NCBI GenBank assembly: GCA_009885695.1
Contig: VFKE01000017.1
Coordinates: 1-34,024 of the forward strand
Length of the DNA: 34,024 nt
Source of the DNA: Verrucomicrobiota bacterium
GTDB lineage: Bacteria; Verrucomicrobiota; Verrucomicrobiia; Verrucomicrobiales; Verrucomicrobiaceae
Direction of reading: 5' to 3'
The notes beneath the pieces were generated by a model, which saw nothing but the letters and a program-made list of their open reading frames with translations, searched no databases and was not told the DNA's origin. Within the stretch, counting starts at the first letter, position 1, and every line of letters begins with the position of its first letter. This document shows positions 33,436 through 34,024 of this stretch, piece by piece. Position numbers and translations under genes: made by a program.

Positions 33436-33465
33436 TATTTAACACCCTAATAGTAATAATTACAA
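33436..33465 (-). promoter_or_regulatory. Likely promoter of tRNA-Gly
   Basis: On the minus strand TTGTAA (33460-33465) and TAAATA (33436-33441) are 18 bases apart. A start near 33429 leaves a very short leader to the tRNA at 33424. The stretch just upstream is nearly pure A/T, as in promoters with an UP element. Since no clear terminator follows the tRNA, this promoter could also serve the EPS genes. Confidence 0.5.
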
Positions 33466-33485
33466 GATAATTATTATAATTATCT
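33465..33485. promoter_or_regulatory. AT-rich palindrome upstream of the tRNA promoter
   Basis: AGATAATTA (33465-33473) and TAATTATCT (33477-33485) are exact reverse complements around TTA. It abuts the candidate -35 box. It may be an UP element or a protein binding site. Confidence 0.35.
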
Positions 33486-33691
33486 AAAAATCATTAATAG
33501 ATGGTCTATTTAGAATCTCAGCCCAGCAAGCTATTTCCAGATTTGGATCCTAAAGCAGACTTGATTTCATACACCGATTTTTTTTAACCGCAAGCAAGGA
33601 ATCACGCCTCTCTGTGCCGCCACGACCCGGATCAGTGATCTTGGAATGCTATCATTATTGAGCTACGCGCAATTGCATGACAAGGAGTAAC

Positions 33692-33761
33692 CCTCCCGAC
33701 AAACTTGACTGGAGTTACTCTCCGTTCTGCATCCCGCACGCCGTGGATTGTCTGCTAAAAA
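33692..33761. repeat. 70-bp dispersed repeat, copy 2 (inverted)
   Basis: This is the reverse complement of 18025-18094 with a single mismatch. The two copies face opposite ways. Identity stops sharply at both ends. Confidence 0.9.
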
Positions 33762-33828
33762 CGGAAATTGGACAGAATTTACATGACGAACAGGATTCAG
33801 ATAAAGGCACTTACGATCAGCGCGCGCT

Positions 33829-33879
33829 CACCCAGTGGATGAAGATGAGTTTCTTCGTAAACCCATCCTGTTAATCTTG
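33829..33879. repeat. 51-bp dispersed repeat, copy 2
   Basis: It matches 8347-8397 in the same orientation at 49 of 51 bases. Here it stands alone in a non-coding stretch, 67 bases after the 70-bp repeat. Confidence 0.85.
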
Positions 33880-34006
33880 GTGCGCCAAGTGAAGTCCAAC
33901 AAATCTAGCTGAATGAAAGGAGTCAGATGACATGAAAGCGAAGGAGAAACGCACCTTGTGAGTGCTTCGTGCGCAGGAGAGCGTGATTTGGTAGAGTGTC
34001 GGTGCC

Positions 34007-34024
34007 ATGAACACCCTAACTAAA
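34007..34024 (+). CDS. Possible 5' end of a plus-strand gene (partial)
   Basis: ATG at 34007 opens MNTLTK to the window edge. Upstream, AGGAGAGCG at about 33976 is too far for a ribosome site, and no other support exists. It may be chance. Confidence 0.25.

Larger units (their letters stand above)
33425..34006. other. Non-coding interval with repeats
   Basis: About 580 bases hold no convincing gene. The first 60 are AT-rich promoter-like sequence. Then there are 140 bases with no feature I recognise, the second copy of the 70-bp repeat, and the second copy of the 51-bp repeat. A 65-codon plus-strand frame at 33677-33874 is built mostly of these two repeats, so I do not call it a gene. Confidence 0.7.

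Noticed and set aside
33677-33874. 65-codon plus-strand ORF near the right end
   Set aside because: Most of it is made of the 70-bp and 51-bp repeats; the reading frame is a by-product.

Overview
The window is a GC-rich bacterial chromosome segment. There is no rRNA to place it by. Several signs fit the PVC superphylum, most likely Verrucomicrobiota: an in-operon kinase-like/FGE-like fusion resembling in outline chlamydial Pkn1, many lipoproteins and secreted proteins of unknown family, few Shine-Dalgarno starts, a sulfatase remnant, and many short palindromic dispersed repeats. This placement is inference. I see no phage, integrase, transposase, CRISPR array or complete restriction system.

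Layout. 1-770: the edge of a minus-strand gene, a truncated FIST-domain remnant, and a palindromic repeat. 770-5491: holA (minus), then on the plus strand a GAF protein, a second copy of the same repeat class, transaldolase with a clear terminator, and an RGG-rich protein of unknown function. 5488-8230 (minus): an iron-sulfur chaperone operon, iscA-hscB-hscA. The hscA reading frame carries a perfect 23-bp-arm palindrome translated as part of the protein. 8324-8578: a sulfatase fragment cut short next to a dispersed repeat. 8632-13629 (minus): an MglA-type small GTPase, a large roadblock/LC7 protein with long Pro/Ala-rich linkers, a protein of prenyltransferase-beta-like repeats, and a cyclic-nucleotide-binding protein. 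13763-17289 (plus): a large lipoprotein and dGTPase. 17290-18121 is a gene-poor patch of repeats with the last residues of an HsdS subunit. 18122-22151 (minus): a secreted protein and a two-gene unit made of a membrane TPR-like protein and a receiver/pseudokinase/TM/FGE-like fusion. 22237-25608: cysteine desulfurase (possibly with an overlapping short upstream ORF), a broken TauE/SafE permease, and an ATP-grasp-like protein. 25694-28519 (plus): a lipoprotein, then a DUF485 protein and an ActP-type acetate symporter as a pair. 28613-33310 (minus): an exopolysaccharide export unit (small secreted protein, outer-membrane beta-barrel, BY-type tyrosine kinase, Wza-like protein), preceded directly by tRNA-Gly(TCC). 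33425-34024 is mostly non-coding and holds second copies of two repeats seen earlier.

How the genes work together. IscA, HscB, HscA and the cysteine desulfurase 14 kb away could serve iron-sulfur cluster assembly. The GTPase and the roadblock protein are a likely switch and regulator pair. The TPR-like protein and the fusion protein look like a signalling or scaffold pair in which every recognisable catalytic residue has been lost. The EPS genes form a Wza/Wzc-type export core. At least four genes (FIST, sulfatase, HsdS, TauE) are decayed, and nearly every gap holds a palindromic repeat, so the region looks shaped by small mobile palindromic elements.
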